NCBI GenBank assembly: GCA_964562985.1
Contig: CAZLWE010000034.1
Location: forward strand, 1 to 33,138
Origin: SHLQ01 sp964562985
Lineage (GTDB): Bacteria; Actinomycetota; Acidimicrobiia; Acidimicrobiales; SHLQ01
Length of the DNA stretch: 33,138 nt
Direction of reading: 5' to 3'
Shown here: positions 22,914 through 30,519 of the stretch, one piece after another
Numbering within the stretch: the first letter of the stretch is position 1
Layout of the letters: every line of letters starts with the position of its first letter
Notes under the pieces: model-generated
What the model was told of the DNA's origin: nothing
The model's database searches: none
Seen by the model: the letters and a program-made list of their open reading frames with translations, nothing else
Program-made: the position numbers and the translations under genes

Positions 22914-24850
22914 ATGCATCCGTTTCAAGTGCTGCACTCGATGAGCAGCCGGGGCGACGCGCCTCAAGGTATTGACCGGGCGACGGTTGCCCGCGTCTGG
23001 GAGTTTTCCAAGCCCTACCGGAGCAAGGTCGTCGGCTTTGTCGTGCTGATCATCGTCAGCACCGTGGTCGGCCTGATCCCCACCCTCGCCTTTGGCGACA
23101 TCATCGATACCGCGATTCCGCAGGGCCAGGAGACAGGTGACCGGTCACGGCTGAATTGGCTAGGCGCTCTGGTCGTCTTCGCGGCCATCGCGGCCGCAGT
23201 GGTGTCGATGATCGAGCGTTGGCTATCGAGCCAGATCGGCGAGGGCATCATCTATGACCTTCGCGATCGCCTCTTCCGTCATGTGCAGGCGATGCCGCTC
23301 GGGTTCTTCACCCAAACGCAAACCGGGTCACTCATCTCTCGGCTAAACAACGATGTCATCGGCGCACAGCGAGCGTTCACCACATTCCTCTCGACCGTGA
23401 TCGGCAATGTGATCAACCTCGCCATCACGCTGGTGACCATGTTCGCGATCGAGTGGCGGCTTACCCTGTTGAGCCTCATCATCTTGCCGTTCTTCCTGAT
23501 CCCGTCTCGCCGAGTCGGCGCTCGCATGGCGGACATCACCCGCGAATCGATGGAACTCAATGCGTCGATGAATACGACGATGACCGAACGGTTCAACGTG
23601 AGCGGCGCAATGCTCGTGAAGCTGTTCGGTCGGCCTGGGGTAGAAGCCGACGACTTCGGTCAGCGGGCCGCCCGGGTGCGAGATATCGGCATCACCTCTG
23701 CCATGTATGCGCGGGTGTTCCTTACGGCAATGACGTTGGTCGGTGCGCTCGGTACGGCAGCGATCTACTGGATCGGCGGCCAGATGGTCATCAACGGCAC
23801 GATCACGATCGGCAACTTGGCCGTATTGAGCCTCTTGGTCGTGCGGGTGTACCTGCCACTCACCGCCTTGACGAATGCTCGGGTCGATGTGACCAGTGCG
23901 CTCGTCAGCTTCGAGCGGGTCTTCGAGATCATCGACATGACGAACCCCATTGTCGACGCCGACGATGCGGTCACGCTCGACGGCGTTGCTGGACGTATCC
24001 GCTTCGACGGAGTGACCTTCACCTACCCGAGCGCCGAGGAATCGACCCTCGCGTCACTCGAGGACGGCAACACCCGCAAGCCGCCGGGCCGCGCTGGGCG
24101 CCACGTGACAGCCGGGGTCATTGCGACCACGGCCGGGCCAACCTATGGCTCGGGAACAGATGAAGAACGCGAAGTACTCAAGGGCATCGACCTCGACATC
24201 GAGTCCGGTCAGCTCATCGCTATCGTCGGGCCTTCGGGAGCCGGCAAATCGACGCTGCTCAACCTCGTGCCGCGCCTCTATGACGTAACTGGCGGTTCGC
24301 TCAGTATCGATGGGCACGACATCCGCTCCGTCACCCAAGAAAGCCTCCGGGGCGCGATCGGTGTGGTCAACCAAGACCCGCACATGTTCCACGACACGGT
24401 GGGCGCCAACCTGCGTTACGCGAACCCTGACGCAACCGACGATCAGCTCGTGGCGGCGAGCAAGGCTGCTCGCATCTTCGATGTGATCGATGAACTGCCC
24501 GACGGTTTCGACACCGTCGTCGGCGAGCGCGGCTACCGCCTGTCGGGTGGCGAGAAGCAACGCTTGGCGATCGCGCGCATGCTGTTGAAGGACCCGGCCA
24601 TCGTGATCCTCGACGAAGCGACCAGCCATCTCGACACCGAGAACGAAGCGCTCATTCAACAGGCCCTCGAAGAAGCCCTCGATGGCCGCACATCACTGGT
24701 GATTGCGCACCGCCTATCGACCATTACCTCAGCAGACCAGATCATCGTGGTCGACGACGGCAAGGTCGTCGAGCAAGGCACCCACGACGAACTTCGGTCG
24801 CTCGGCGGTCTCTACGACTCGCTCTACGAGAACCTCGTTCGCACCGACGC
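22914..24850 (+). CDS. ABC exporter with fused membrane and ATPase domains, 3' end in gap
   Basis: This half-transporter of the MsbA/ABCB type is seen for 645 residues. The six-helix membrane domain (about 30-340) carries the exporter signatures RLFRHVQAMPLGFFTQTQTGSLISRLNNDV and FNVSGAMLVKLFGR. The ATPase domain shows the A-loop Tyr Y371, Walker A GPSGAGKST from 439, signature LSGGEKQRLAIARM, Walker B IVILDEATSHLD and switch His in VIAHRLST. About 44 residues separate the A-loop region from VLKGIDLDI, a Gly/Thr/Arg-rich insert not usual at this place. The protein breaks off just after YENLVRTD, so only the end is lost in the gap. Substrate unknown; a homodimer is likely. Confidence 0.92.
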
Positions 24851-24950
24851 NNNNNNNNNNNNNNNNNNNNNNNNNNNNNNNNNNNNNNNNNNNNNNNNNN
24901 NNNNNNNNNNNNNNNNNNNNNNNNNNNNNNNNNNNNNNNNNNNNNNNNNN
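24851..24950. other. assembly gap (100 N)
   Basis: Exactly 100 N bases. It hides the ends of two convergent genes, the ABC exporter and a repeat-rich coiled-coil gene; the repeats probably broke the assembly. Confidence 0.97.
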
Positions 24951-25227
24951 TTGATTCGAAGCGACGGTCGATATCTTCCGACATCGATTCGAAGCGACGG
25001 TCGATTGCATCGAAGCGTCGATCCATGTCGGCCGATAGCGCGTCTATCCGTTGATCGATCCCACCGAGACGCCGGTCGACACCGTCGAGCCGGTGGTCGA
25101 CCGCGGTGAACCGCTCGCCATAAGAACCGATCGCCTGAACAAGGTGCACGTGCTCCACGCTAACACTGTTGATCTTCAACTCGAGCTGGTGACGGACTCG
25201 CTCGAGGTCGTCGTTCGAGATGGCCAC
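24951..25227 (-). CDS. repeat-rich coiled-coil protein, C-terminus in gap
   Basis: The visible 92 residues start at a GTG at 25227. From about residue 40 the protein is a regular coiled coil built of HRLDGVDRRLGGIDQRIDAL and DRRFDAIDRRFESM-type units, with D-R-R-F/L at 7- and 11-residue intervals. At DNA level a near-identical 20-base run recurs at 24953 and 24986, 33 bases (11 codons) apart. Such proteins are often called DUF1640-like or simply coiled-coil, with no assigned role. The number of repeats and the stop are hidden in the gap. The promoter lies in the 124-base space shared with the divergent dehalogenase gene. Confidence 0.65.
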
Positions 25228-25339
25228 TGGCCTGTTTCTTTCTACGTTCCAGATGACGGAAGGCCGAACCTTCGAGACGAGAACGAACCTACTGACGATG
25301 TGTGACAGCGTTCCACCAGCACCGAATTGACCTAAGTCC

Positions 25340-25345
25340 TAAGGT
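25340..25345 (+). promoter_or_regulatory. -10 hexamer for the haloalkane dehalogenase
   Basis: TAAGGT lies exactly 6 bases before the ATG at 25352, with no ribosome site, so a leaderless transcript is likely. Confidence 0.5.
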
Positions 25346-25351
25346 TGGCCG

Positions 25352-26236
25352 ATGGACTTTGTGCGCACACCCGACGACCGCTTTGCAGACCTGCCGGACT
25401 TCCCTTACGAACCGAAGTACGTGGAGGTCGACGGACTGCGCATGGCGTATGTGGACGTTGGCCCAGCGGATGGCCCAACAATGCTGTTGCTGCACGGTGA
25501 GCCCACCTGGAGCTACCTGTATCGGCGGATGATCCCGCCACTGGTCGATGCCGGGTACCGATGCGTGGCGCCGGACCTGATCGGGTTCGGTCGATCGGAT
25601 AAGCCAACCGACGCTTCGGCGTACAGCTATGCCAAGTTCATCGAGTGGACGACAGCGTTCATCGATGCCATCGAGCTGCCACCGGCCACACTCTTTGCTC
25701 AAGATTGGGGCGGTTTGATCGGGCTCCGACTCGTCGCCGCCTCGCCGGATCGTTTTCTGCGGGTAGCGGTAGGCAATACGGCATTGCCGATCGGCACCGG
25801 GGCGGGACCGGGGTTTGATGCATGGCTCGCAGCCTCTCAACAGATCGACTTCACCCGAACCAGCAGGCTCATGGAACGAGCCGTGGTCGGTCGCGAACTG
25901 AGCGAAGCGGAGTTAGCAGCCTACGACGCGCCGTTCCCCGACGAGTCGTACACCGCGGGGGCGAAGGTGTTCCCAATGCTCGTTCCCATCACCCCCGACC
26001 ACCCACAGGTTGCAGAGAACAAGGCGGCGTGGGAAGTCCTGCGATCGTGGGAGAAGCCGTTCCTAACGCTCTATGGCACCGACGATCCGGTATTAGGGAA
26101 CTTGGCCAACTCGTTCATCGAAGGAGTCCCAGGCGCTGCTGGACAACCACATCAAGAGTTGTCCCCAGGCGGGCACTTCATCCAAGACGACCGCGGTGAA
26201 GATCTCGCTGCTGCGCTGATCGACTGGATGGGTTAG
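25352..26236 (+). CDS. haloalkane dehalogenase-like alpha/beta hydrolase
   Basis: This 294-residue enzyme resembles subfamily I haloalkane dehalogenases, which hydrolyse carbon-halogen bonds to alcohol and halide. The oxyanion-region motif LLLHGEPTWSYLYRRM and the nucleophile D118 in FAQDWGG, next to the halide-binding W119, are present. The acid is probably D245 in GTDDPVLG and the base is H275 in GGHFIQDD. The cap domain at about 145-210 holds a second tryptophan (FDAWLAASQ) in the region where this subfamily has its other halide-binding Trp. The length fits. Whether halogenated compounds are the natural substrate cannot be told from sequence; related family members can be epoxide hydrolases, but those keep Tyr residues in the cap. 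Confidence 0.88.
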   Translation: MDFVRTPDDRFADLPDFPYEPKYVEVDGLRMAYVDVGPADGPTMLLLHGEPTWSYLYRRMIPPLVDAGYRCVAPDLIGFGRSDKPTDASAYSYAKFIEWTTAFIDAIELPPATLFAQDWGGLIGLRLVAASPDRFLRVAVGNTALPIGTGAGPGFDAWLAASQQIDFTRTSRLMERAVVGRELSEAELAAYDAPFPDESYTAGAKVFPMLVPITPDHPQVAENKAAWEVLRSWEKPFLTLYGTDDPVLGNLANSFIEGVPGAAGQPHQELSPGGHFIQDDRGEDLAAALIDWMG

Positions 26237-26372
26237 CTGGTCTCGACAAATACCGATGCCTCATCTGCGGTCGATGCCAACCGCAATGTGCACTCTCACA
26301 CGCCTCCGGCGGATAGCGCCCGAGCCCGTGGGTTGAAACGCTGCCATGAGCATTCACAGCGAGGAGACACAC

Positions 26373-26690
26373 ATGGGTTCAGTAGAGATGAACGACGGCA
26401 CGGTATTGCGATTCACCGAGGCGGGCGAGGGGCCAAACCTCGTGCTCGTCCCTGGCGACGACGTTGCGCTCGCTGAGATCCTCGCAGCGAACACAGCAAA
26501 CCAATCGAAGGCCGGCGGACGGAGAGTGCAGGGTTTCAGTAACGAGGTGTGGAACCAACACCGGGAAAACATCGTGCTCCAGGCGTCGATCGCCAAGTTC
26601 GGCTCCGACGCATCGCTTCGCACATACCTCATCGAGACAGGCGACAGCGTTCTCGTTGAGGCAAGCCCAACCCGTCACGAACTCGCCTAG
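26373..26690 (+). CDS. chimeric ORF: alpha/beta-hydrolase-like start joined to a NADAR fragment
   Basis: The 105-residue ORF starts at an ATG with GAGGAG 6 bases upstream. Residues 5-28 (MNDGTVLRFTEAGEGPNLVLVPG) read like the first strands of an alpha/beta hydrolase. From residue 33 the sequence instead matches the C-terminal part of a NADAR domain (YbiA/RibX family, N-glycosidases acting on riboflavin intermediates or ADP-ribosylated targets): AEILAANTANQSKAGGRRVQGF, then EVWNQHRENIV, AKFGSDASLRTYL and TGDSVLVEASP. The NADAR N-terminal half, with its catalytic Glu, is missing, and the end HELA replaces the usual D-x-x-WG. It is probably an inactive deletion remnant, though it remains open and has a ribosome site. 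Confidence 0.6.
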   Translation: MGSVEMNDGTVLRFTEAGEGPNLVLVPGDDVALAEILAANTANQSKAGGRRVQGFSNEVWNQHRENIVLQASIAKFGSDASLRTYLIETGDSVLVEASPTRHELA

Positions 26691-26779
26691 CAAGGGCCTT
26701 CTCCACCGATCGCGTTTGAACAATCCGCAACCTCCTGAAAGTGGCCGCTGATGAGTCCACCGAAGGGAATTTGGGCTAA

Positions 26780-27562
26780 CTAGACCCCATCGACGACGAT
26801 CTTGCCGAGACCGGCAAGGCGCCACGGTTTGGCTCCGTAGACGAACACGCCGCCGGTCAGGGCTGCACGTGCATCACTGATTCGGCCGAGCGAACTGAGC
26901 ACGAAGGTGACCGGGTCGGCGTTCATGGTGGCGTCACTTCGAGCGGGCTTTCCGATGGTGGCGGTGAGCGTGCCGTCCATCAGTTCCCAGGCGTAGCTCT
27001 TCCCGCCGCGCATCTTCACGTGGTAGGTGCCGTTGGGTTGGGCCTTGGCGCGGGTCGGGTCGACGAACGCTGGCGCCAGGAGAATCGTCGCCTCGGCGAT
27101 CTCGTGGCCTTGCGCCTTGGTCATCGTAGGTATCGGGCTACCGGTAGCCGCCGCCAAGTCACGGCCATGGACGATGAGCTCGCTCAACGCGATGGCGAGC
27201 ATCTGACGCCACGTGAAGGCCATGCCGTAGTTCCAGCGTTGGGAGTCGAGTTCGCCCACCTGCGTGAGGTAGCGGTCGAACTCGTCGTCGATTAAATCGG
27301 CGAGCGCCTCGGGTTGGTCCTCAATGATGTGGGCTCGATTCTCGATCGAAAGAGCTGCGAAATCGTCGGGTTGCACAAAGGATGCGTCGGCGTTCTCGTG
27401 CTGATCGTTCCACCACTTCGGCAGAGACGCCACATGCGCCGCGAGGCCGGCGACCGACCATTGGAGGTTCGGAACCTCACTCGTGCCATCAACGCCTGAG
27501 CGGAGTTGCGACACGAAGGCCGCCTTGGCCGATCGGACCTCTTCAACCGCGTTCTCCACCAT
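26780..27562 (-). CDS. maleylpyruvate isomerase-like / SCP2 domain protein
   Basis: This 260-residue cytoplasmic protein has an N-terminal MDMPI-type DinB-like four-helix domain (about 1-150) with the metal-ligand type histidines in LAAHVASLPKWW and ELIVHGRDLA. A C-terminal SCP2-like domain (about 165-260) contains YHVKMRGGKSYAWELMDG and DATMNADPVTFVLSSLGR. This architecture (TIGR03083-like) is common in actinobacteria, where the founding enzyme uses mycothiol to isomerise maleylpyruvate. Most members are uncharacterised. GGAAGG lies 6 bases before the ATG at 27562; the frame upstream to 27598 crosses an 18-base palindrome and is unlikely to be translated. Confidence 0.86.
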   Translation of the reverse strand: MVENAVEEVRSAKAAFVSQLRSGVDGTSEVPNLQWSVAGLAAHVASLPKWWNDQHENADASFVQPDDFAALSIENRAHIIEDQPEALADLIDDEFDRYLTQVGELDSQRWNYGMAFTWRQMLAIALSELIVHGRDLAAATGSPIPTMTKAQGHEIAEATILLAPAFVDPTRAKAQPNGTYHVKMRGGKSYAWELMDGTLTATIGKPARSDATMNADPVTFVLSSLGRISDARAALTGGVFVYGAKPWRLAGLGKIVVDGV

Positions 27563-27582
27563 GGTCCACCTTCCATGAAACT

Positions 27583-27600
27583 TTGTGAATGTATTCACAA
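27583..27600. promoter_or_regulatory. 18-base palindromic operator candidate
   Basis: TTGTGAAT (27583-27590) and ATTCACAA (27593-27600) are perfect inverted arms around a 2-base centre. The dyad lies about 20 bases upstream of the MDMPI/SCP2 start, where a repressor would block the promoter. Its symmetry and length fit a TetR- or GntR-type dimer. The regulator is not in the window as far as I can tell. Confidence 0.6.
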
Positions 27601-27678
27601 GGTTTACTGACTGCCCGCGCTTTCGTCAAGCGCGTCGAACCTGACGATACGTTCGGCATCGTTGACACAGCCACGTTG

Positions 27679-27684
27679 TAGGGT
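27679..27684 (+). promoter_or_regulatory. -10-like hexamer for xseA
   Basis: TAGGGT lies 8 bases before the GTG at 27693, the same spacing seen before ctaB and padR. A TTGACA at 27662-27667 is too close to act as its -35. Confidence 0.35.
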
Positions 27685-27692
27685 CGCATCTC

Positions 27693-29057
27693 GTGGACAC
27701 TCCCCTCTTCGAACAGGAGCCGCCCCCACCGCCGCGGGGCGAACGCAGCTACGGCGTTGCCGAGTTCAACTCGCTGCTGTCACAAGCCATGGGCGAGCTC
27801 TTCCCTGACGACATTTGGGTCGAGGGGGAGATCTCCAACCTGACCCGTTCACGCGCTGGCCACGTCTATTTCGATCTCGTCGAACCAACCGAGCCGGGCG
27901 TCCCCTCCCCCGCCAAAATCTCGGTGGTCCTGTTCAACCAGACCAAACAGATCGTCAATAACCAACTGAAGCGCCACAACGTCGGCCGCCTACTCGACGG
28001 AATGGCCGTGCGCGTTCGCGCCGTCGTCGACTTCTACGAACAACGGGGCTCACTACAACTACGCATGACCGGCATCGACCCGCACTACATCCTCGCGGCA
28101 ATGGCCGCCGAGCGAGAGGCCTTGCTGCAGCGGCTCCATCAGGAAGGCGTAGCCCAGCAAAACAAGGCAATCCCGCTTCCAACCGTCCCGCTGCGGATCG
28201 GTCTCGTCACCAGCGCTGGTAGTGCCGCCTCGGCGGACTTCCTCACCGAACTTCGCCAAAGCGGCCTCGGGTTTCAGATCACCAGCTGCGACAGCAGAGT
28301 GCAGGGCGACCTTGCCGCCAACGGTTTGATCGCCAGCCTGCGCACCTTGTATCAGCGCGATGTTGACGTGATCGTAGTGATCCGCGGTGGCGGATCTCGC
28401 GGCGACCTCGCCGTCTTCGACAACGAATCGCTCGCTCGCTGCATCGCGGAGGCACCCGCACCGGTCTTCACCGGGATCGGCCACGAAATCGACAGCTCGG
28501 TCGCCGACGCCGTGGCCCACACCGCCTTAAAGACCCCAACAGCGGTCGCCACAGAACTCGTCGGCCTCGTCGGCGGATTCGCCGAACAAGCCGAAAGCCG
28601 ATGGGAGATTATTCGCACGTTGAGCATGGGCTATGGAGATCGCGCAGAGCTCGCCCTGGCTCAACGTGCAGCCCGGGTCGCTCGAGCAGGACGCTCCGGT
28701 AGCGCGCAAGCGCTCGCCGCGCTCGAAGCCCGCGGCCAACGGGTAAGCCACTCGGCGATCGCCGGCCTTCGGGCCGCCGAAGTGCAGCTCGACGTGTACG
28801 GAGAGGCATTACCGCGGCGAGCCGAACGAATTGTCCGTGCGTCAACAACAAACCTCGACCACCTCGATGCGCGAGTCCGAGCCCTCGACCCCGCGGTCCT
28901 ATTGCGTCGCGGCTGGTCAATCACGCGCGCCGTCGACGGCGGTGTTGTTTCCCGTGTCGCGCAGGTGAAGCCCGGCGACACCATCGTTACTGAAGTACTC
29001 GACGGCACGATCATCTCGAACGTGTCGGTCATCGATCCCAAGGAGGACGCCCCATGA
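27693..29057 (+). CDS. xseA: exodeoxyribonuclease VII large subunit
   Basis: This 454-residue catalytic subunit of exonuclease VII degrades single-stranded DNA to oligonucleotides in repair. The OB-fold domain at about 20-120 reads YGVAEFNSLLSQAMGELFP, then WVEGEISNLTRSRAGHVYFDL. The catalytic domain holds PLRIGLVTSAGSAASADFL, VIVVIRGGGSRGDLAVFDNE and FTGIGHEIDSSVADAVAHTALKTPT-type motifs. A long coiled coil and a small C-terminal domain (RGWSITR) complete it. The length is normal. The start is a GTG without a ribosome site. Its stop overlaps the xseB start (ATGA), ensuring coupled synthesis with the small subunit. Confidence 0.96.
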   Translation: MDTPLFEQEPPPPPRGERSYGVAEFNSLLSQAMGELFPDDIWVEGEISNLTRSRAGHVYFDLVEPTEPGVPSPAKISVVLFNQTKQIVNNQLKRHNVGRLLDGMAVRVRAVVDFYEQRGSLQLRMTGIDPHYILAAMAAEREALLQRLHQEGVAQQNKAIPLPTVPLRIGLVTSAGSAASADFLTELRQSGLGFQITSCDSRVQGDLAANGLIASLRTLYQRDVDVIVVIRGGGSRGDLAVFDNESLARCIAEAPAPVFTGIGHEIDSSVADAVAHTALKTPTAVATELVGLVGGFAEQAESRWEIIRTLSMGYGDRAELALAQRAARVARAGRSGSAQALAALEARGQRVSHSAIAGLRAAEVQLDVYGEALPRRAERIVRASTTNLDHLDARVRALDPAVLLRRGWSITRAVDGGVVSRVAQVKPGDTIVTEVLDGTIISNVSVIDPKEDAP

Positions 29058-29299
29058 GCGACCAGGCAGACGCGACAGAAGCCCCAGAAGAGCTCGGCTA
29101 TGCGGGGGCTCTCGCCGAACTCGACAGCATCTTGGTCGAACTCGAAGACGAAGCCCTCAATGTCGACATTCTCGCCGACCGGGTAGGACGAGCATCGGAG
29201 CTCATTTCGTTCTGTCGCACCCGTATTCGCGATGCACAACTGCACGTCGAACAGATCGTGGCCGACATCGACACAGACGAAAACGACGTTACGGAGTAA
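29054..29299 (+). CDS. xseB: exodeoxyribonuclease VII small subunit
   Basis: This 81-residue helical-hairpin subunit binds the coiled coil of XseA. The conserved pattern YAGALAELDSILVELEDEALNVDILADRV, then RASELISFCRTRI, matches the family. It has an acidic tail. It is translationally coupled to xseA by a 4-base overlap, with a ribosome-like AAGGAGG within the end of xseA. A 7-base hairpin follows the stop. Confidence 0.93.
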   Translation: MSDQADATEAPEELGYAGALAELDSILVELEDEALNVDILADRVGRASELISFCRTRIRDAQLHVEQIVADIDTDENDVTE

Positions 29300-29305
29300 C
29301 TCGAA

Positions 29306-29322
29306 GGAACCCGGAGGGTTCC
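29306..29322 (+). terminator. hairpin after xseB
   Basis: GGAACCC and GGGTTCC form a perfect 7-base stem around GGA, 7 bases after the xseB stop. No U tract follows, so it may be a weak terminator or a 3'-end stabiliser. Confidence 0.45.
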
Positions 29323-29390
29323 CGACGGTGCCTGCGAGTAAGAGTTCGTTCGCATCATCTCCCCCACCGTGGGTCGAGGCCCGGGACCGG

Positions 29391-29396
29391 TAGATT
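29391..29396 (+). promoter_or_regulatory. -10 hexamer for the polyprenyl diphosphate synthase
   Basis: TAGATT lies exactly 6 bases before the GTG at 29403. No ribosome site is present, which fits a leaderless transcript. Confidence 0.5.
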
Positions 29397-29402
29397 CGAC
29401 GC

Positions 29403-30446
29403 GTGGCTACGCCCGACGCGCTCACCATCCCGGGGATGAAGATCGACGCGCACCTGCAGTCCACACTCGCTGGCTACCGCGAAGACTGGGCCGCGTTCGA
29501 CCCGATGCTGTCCGACACTGTCGACCTGCTGTCGAATCTGGTGCTCGCCGGAGGCAAGCGCGTCCGACCGGCGATGGCGTATTGGGGTTTCATCGGTGCT
29601 GGCGGTGATCCGGAGGATCCGGACATCGTCGCGATCGGTTCGGCTCTCGAGTTGCTCCAAGCGTTCGCGCTCTTCCACGACGACGTTATGGATGGTTCGC
29701 CAACTCGACGAGGTAACCCCACAGCCCACGTTGCTGCCGAGGCCGAGCATCGATCGAACGATTGGAGTGGCGAGCCGCGCCGCTATGGCGAAGCCGTCGC
29801 CATTCTTGCGGGCGACGTTTCCTTGGTGCTTTCCGACGTGTTGCTGGCCGATGTCTCGTCCGACGTACGGCGACTCTGGAACGATTTACGCGTAGAGGTG
29901 AACCTCGGTCAATTCCTCGACGTCGTCGGCACCGCCCAAGGTGATGTCGCGTTGGCGACTGCGGAGCGAATCGTGGAGTACAAGACGGCTCGCTACACCA
30001 TCGTCCGTCCGCTCCAGATGGGCGCCGCCGCTGCTGGAGGGGTGCACCTCGAACAACCGCTCGCCGATTTCGGTACGCCGCTCGGTATTGCCTTCCAGCT
30101 CAAAGACGACCTTCTCGGTGTCTTCGGTGAAGAAGCCGTCACGGGGAAACCGGTTGGCGACGACCTACGCGAAGCCAAACCCACGCCTCTGCTCGCTCGC
30201 GCCCGTGATGCTGCCTCCCCCGAGCAACGATCGCTCCTCGACCAAGTCGGCCCCGATCTCACCGATGACGAGATCGGCGATATCCAAGCCGTGCTCGCCG
30301 ACACCGGCGCCGTCGCGGAGATCGAATCGCAGATCGAATCGCTCACCGCGGATGCACTCGCTGCGATAGAGCGGATGCCACTCGCCGGCGGCGCCGATCA
30401 ACAATTGGCCGATATCGCCAACTTCCTCGCCTCTCGGACCAGCTAG
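29403..30446 (+). CDS. polyprenyl diphosphate synthase (FPP/GGPP type)
   Basis: This 347-residue cytoplasmic trans-prenyltransferase condenses isopentenyl diphosphate with allylic diphosphates. The first aspartate-rich motif is DDVMD (93-97), after GGKRVRPAMAYW and LELLQAFALFH; the second is DDLLG starting at D235, followed by TGKPVGDDLREAKPT. The two residues before the first motif that set chain length are F and H, with an Ala and Leu further up, so the product length (C15, C20 or longer) is not certain. The product could feed menaquinone side chains, carotenoids or, as FPP, the CtaB reaction. The start is a leaderless GTG. Confidence 0.9.
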   Translation: MATPDALTIPGMKIDAHLQSTLAGYREDWAAFDPMLSDTVDLLSNLVLAGGKRVRPAMAYWGFIGAGGDPEDPDIVAIGSALELLQAFALFHDDVMDGSPTRRGNPTAHVAAEAEHRSNDWSGEPRRYGEAVAILAGDVSLVLSDVLLADVSSDVRRLWNDLRVEVNLGQFLDVVGTAQGDVALATAERIVEYKTARYTIVRPLQMGAAAAGGVHLEQPLADFGTPLGIAFQLKDDLLGVFGEEAVTGKPVGDDLREAKPTPLLARARDAASPEQRSLLDQVGPDLTDDEIGDIQAVLADTGAVAEIESQIESLTADALAAIERMPLAGGADQQLADIANFLASRTS

Positions 30447-30507
30447 TTCCCGCCGTTCCTCGATCTTTGGGGTCACAACATCGAGCCCGTTCCTGAAGTG
30501 ACTCCCG

Positions 30508-30513
30508 TACGAT
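30508..30513 (+). promoter_or_regulatory. -10 hexamer for prfC
   Basis: TACGAT lies exactly 6 bases before the GTG at 30520, identical in sequence and spacing to the site before the ABC exporter. Confidence 0.5.
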
Positions 30514-30519
30514 TACCGG

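Noticed and set aside
23453..24163. Long Arg-rich reading frame inside the ABC exporter gene
   Set aside because: It is a frame shadow; its Arg/His-rich composition comes from the GC-rich codons of the real gene, which has all ABC motifs.
27662..27684. TTGACA and TAGGGT as a normal promoter pair for xseA
   Set aside because: The spacing is only 11 bases, far from the usual 16-18, so the TTGACA is probably accidental; the TAGGGT is kept as a lone -10 candidate.
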